From RGIG6307 sp964424345 (GTDB lineage: Bacteria > Bacillota > Clostridia > Lachnospirales > Lachnospiraceae), in assembly GCA_964424345.1 (NCBI GenBank), contig CAYRIK010000042.1:1-15200 (forward strand): a stretch of 15,200 nucleotides of DNA, given 5' to 3'. The position numbers and the translations under genes were made by a program. The notes beneath the pieces are model-generated. The model was not told the origin of the DNA, did no database searches, and was given only the letters and a program-made list of their open reading frames with translations. How positions within the stretch are numbered: the first letter of the stretch is position 1; every line of letters starts with the position of its first letter. Below, piece after piece: positions 13,836 through 15,200 of this stretch.

Positions 13836-15200
13836 ATGACAAACGCAACTATCAAATTTGACAAAGCAGCCTTCCAGAAGGAAGTAGAAACAAACGTAAA
13901 AACTTTATATCGTAAAACATTAAAAGAAGCAAATCAGCAGCAGATATTTCAGGCTGTTTCTTATGCAATAAAAGATACTATTATTGACAATTGGTTAGAG
14001 ACCCAGAAAGCATACGATGAGCAGGATCCAAAGATTGTTTATTATATGTCTATGGAGTTCTTAATGGGTAGAGCTCTTGGCAACAACTTAATCAACTTAC
14101 AGGCTTATGACGAAGTAAAAGAAGCATTAGAAGAAATCGGTTTAGACTTAAACTTAATCGAAGATCAGGAACCAGATGCAGCACTTGGTAATGGTGGTTT
14201 AGGTCGTCTTGCAGCTTGTTTCTTAGATTCTCTTGCAACATTAAATTATGCAGCATATGGCTGTGGTATCCGTTATCGTTACGGTATGTTCAAACAGGAA
14301 ATTCGTGATGGCTTCCAGGTAGAAGTACCAGATGTATGGTTAGCAGACGGAAACCCATTTGAACTTCGCAGAAGTGAATACGCTAAAGAAGTTAAGTTTG
14401 GTGGTTATGTAACAACTCATATGGATGAAAATGGAAGAGCACATTTTGTACAGGAAGGTTATCAGTCTGTTCGTGCCGTTCCTTATGATATGCCTATCAT
14501 CGGTTATGGCAATGGCATTGTAAACACACTTCGTATCTGGGATGCAGAAGCAATTGAATGCTTCCAGTTAGATTCTTTTGATAAAGGTGATTACAAAAAA
14601 GCAGTAGAGCAGGAAAACCTTGCTCGTAATATCGTAGAAGTACTTTATCCAAACGATAACCATTACGCAGGAAAAGAACTTCGTTTAAAACAGCAGTACT
14701 TCTTTATTTCTGCATCTGTTCAGGAAGCAGTAGCAAAATATATGAAGAAACATGATGACATTCGCAAGTTCCACGAAAAGAATGCATTCCAGTTAAATGA
14801 TACACATCCAACTGTAGCAGTAGCAGAATTGATGCGTATTTTATTAGATGATTATAATTTACAGTGGGATGAAGCATGGGAAATCACAACTAAGACTTGT
14901 GCATATACAAACCATACAATCATGGCAGAAGCATTGGAAAAATGGCCAATCGAATTATTCTCCAGATTACTTCCTCGTATTTATCAGATTATCGAAGAAA
15001 TCAACCGCCGTTTCGTAAATGAAATTCAGGCAAAATATCCTGGTGATTACGAAAAAGTTCGTAAGATGGCTATTATTTATGATGGTCAGGTTAAGATGGC
15101 TCACCTTGCAATCGCAGCAGGTTACTCTGTAAACGGTGTAGCAAGACTTCATACAGAAATCTTAAAGAATCAGGAATTAAAAGATTTCTACGAAATGATG
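13836..15200 (+). CDS. glgP: Glycogen/maltodextrin phosphorylase, 3' end outside window
   Basis: The first 455 codons of an enzyme usually about 750-830 residues long; the frame is open to the last base. It cleaves alpha-1,4-glucan ends with phosphate to give glucose 1-phosphate (GT35, PLP-dependent, cytoplasmic), mobilising stored glycogen or imported maltodextrins. Seen: YYMSMEFLMGRALGNNL (69-85); LGNGGLGRLAACFLDSLATL (117-136), the glycine loop near the active site; GIRYRYGMF (144-152); VPDVWLADGNPFE (164-176); QLNDTHPTVAVAELMR (319-334), where the family's substrate-contacting Asp-Thr-His lies; YTNHTIMAEALEKWP (357-371). The PLP lysine lies in the unseen part. GAGAGGG about 10 nt before ATG 13836 supports the start. 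Divergent from pncB. Glycogen versus maltodextrin preference cannot be decided here. Confidence 0.96.
   Translation, partial: MTNATIKFDKAAFQKEVETNVKTLYRKTLKEANQQQIFQAVSYAIKDTIIDNWLETQKAYDEQDPKIVYYMSMEFLMGRALGNNLINLQAYDEVKEALEEIGLDLNLIEDQEPDAALGNGGLGRLAACFLDSLATLNYAAYGCGIRYRYGMFKQEIRDGFQVEVPDVWLADGNPFELRRSEYAKEVKFGGYVTTHMDENGRAHFVQEGYQSVRAVPYDMPIIGYGNGIVNTLRIWDAEAIECFQLDSFDKGDYKKAVEQENLARNIVEVLYPNDNHYAGKELRLKQQYFFISASVQEAVAKYMKKHDDIRKFHEKNAFQLNDTHPTVAVAELMRILLDDYNLQWDEAWEITTKTCAYTNHTIMAEALEKWPIELFSRLLPRIYQIIEEINRRFVNEIQAKYPGDYEKVRKMAIIYDGQVKMAHLAIAAGYSVNGVARLHTEILKNQELKDFYEMM

Noticed and set aside
1..15200. CRISPR arrays, IS elements, phage or defence genes
   Set aside because: Looked for on both strands; no regularly spaced repeats, transposase motifs, integrase or nuclease-type proteins were found.

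Overview
The window looks like an ordinary chromosomal stretch from a low-GC, Gram-positive anaerobe, most likely a gut Clostridium relative of the Lachnospiraceae type. This rests on AT-rich intergenic DNA, strong AGGAGG-type ribosome binding sites, A/T-ending codons, a one-chain pyruvate:ferredoxin oxidoreductase, and the gene mix. The genus is inference. There is no phage, IS element, CRISPR array or toxin/defence locus.

Layout. 1-51 is the 3' end of a class II (leucine-type) tRNA with its terminator. 383-787 (+) is a small SH3-type lipoprotein gene. 1106-3967 (-) is a large cytoplasmic GH78-like (alpha-L-rhamnosidase-type) hydrolase, divergent from 4249-7818 (+), pyruvate:ferredoxin oxidoreductase (nifJ). 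7943-8146 (-) is a 67-residue XRE-type regulator. 8555-9670 (+) is a zinc-dependent medium-chain dehydrogenase that converges on 9772-10860 (-), glycerol dehydrogenase, across a shared terminator. 12136-13590 (-) nicotinate phosphoribosyltransferase and 10953-12122 (-) a CE7/AXE1-type esterase form a tight two-gene operon. 13836 onward (+) is the first 455 codons of glycogen/maltodextrin phosphorylase, cut by the window end.

How the genes fit together. Most are central carbon and redox functions: glycogen breakdown, sugar or ester release (GH78-like enzyme and esterase, both without signal peptides and so probably acting inside the cell on imported oligosaccharides), polyol/alcohol oxidoreduction with NAD, NAD salvage from nicotinate, and pyruvate oxidation to acetyl-CoA with ferredoxin reduction. 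Each transcription unit seems to be separately controlled.

The most unusual signal is not a gene. The 12-mer TACTAGGAAATT occurs exactly three times and once as a 10/12 variant (TATTAGAAAATT). Each time it starts exactly 3 nt after the T-run of an intrinsic terminator on the plus strand, and this covers every plus-strand terminator seen here. Two copies share a longer stretch of about 35 nt, and one of these leads into an unexplained 41-codon ORF. I found no convincing new multi-gene system.
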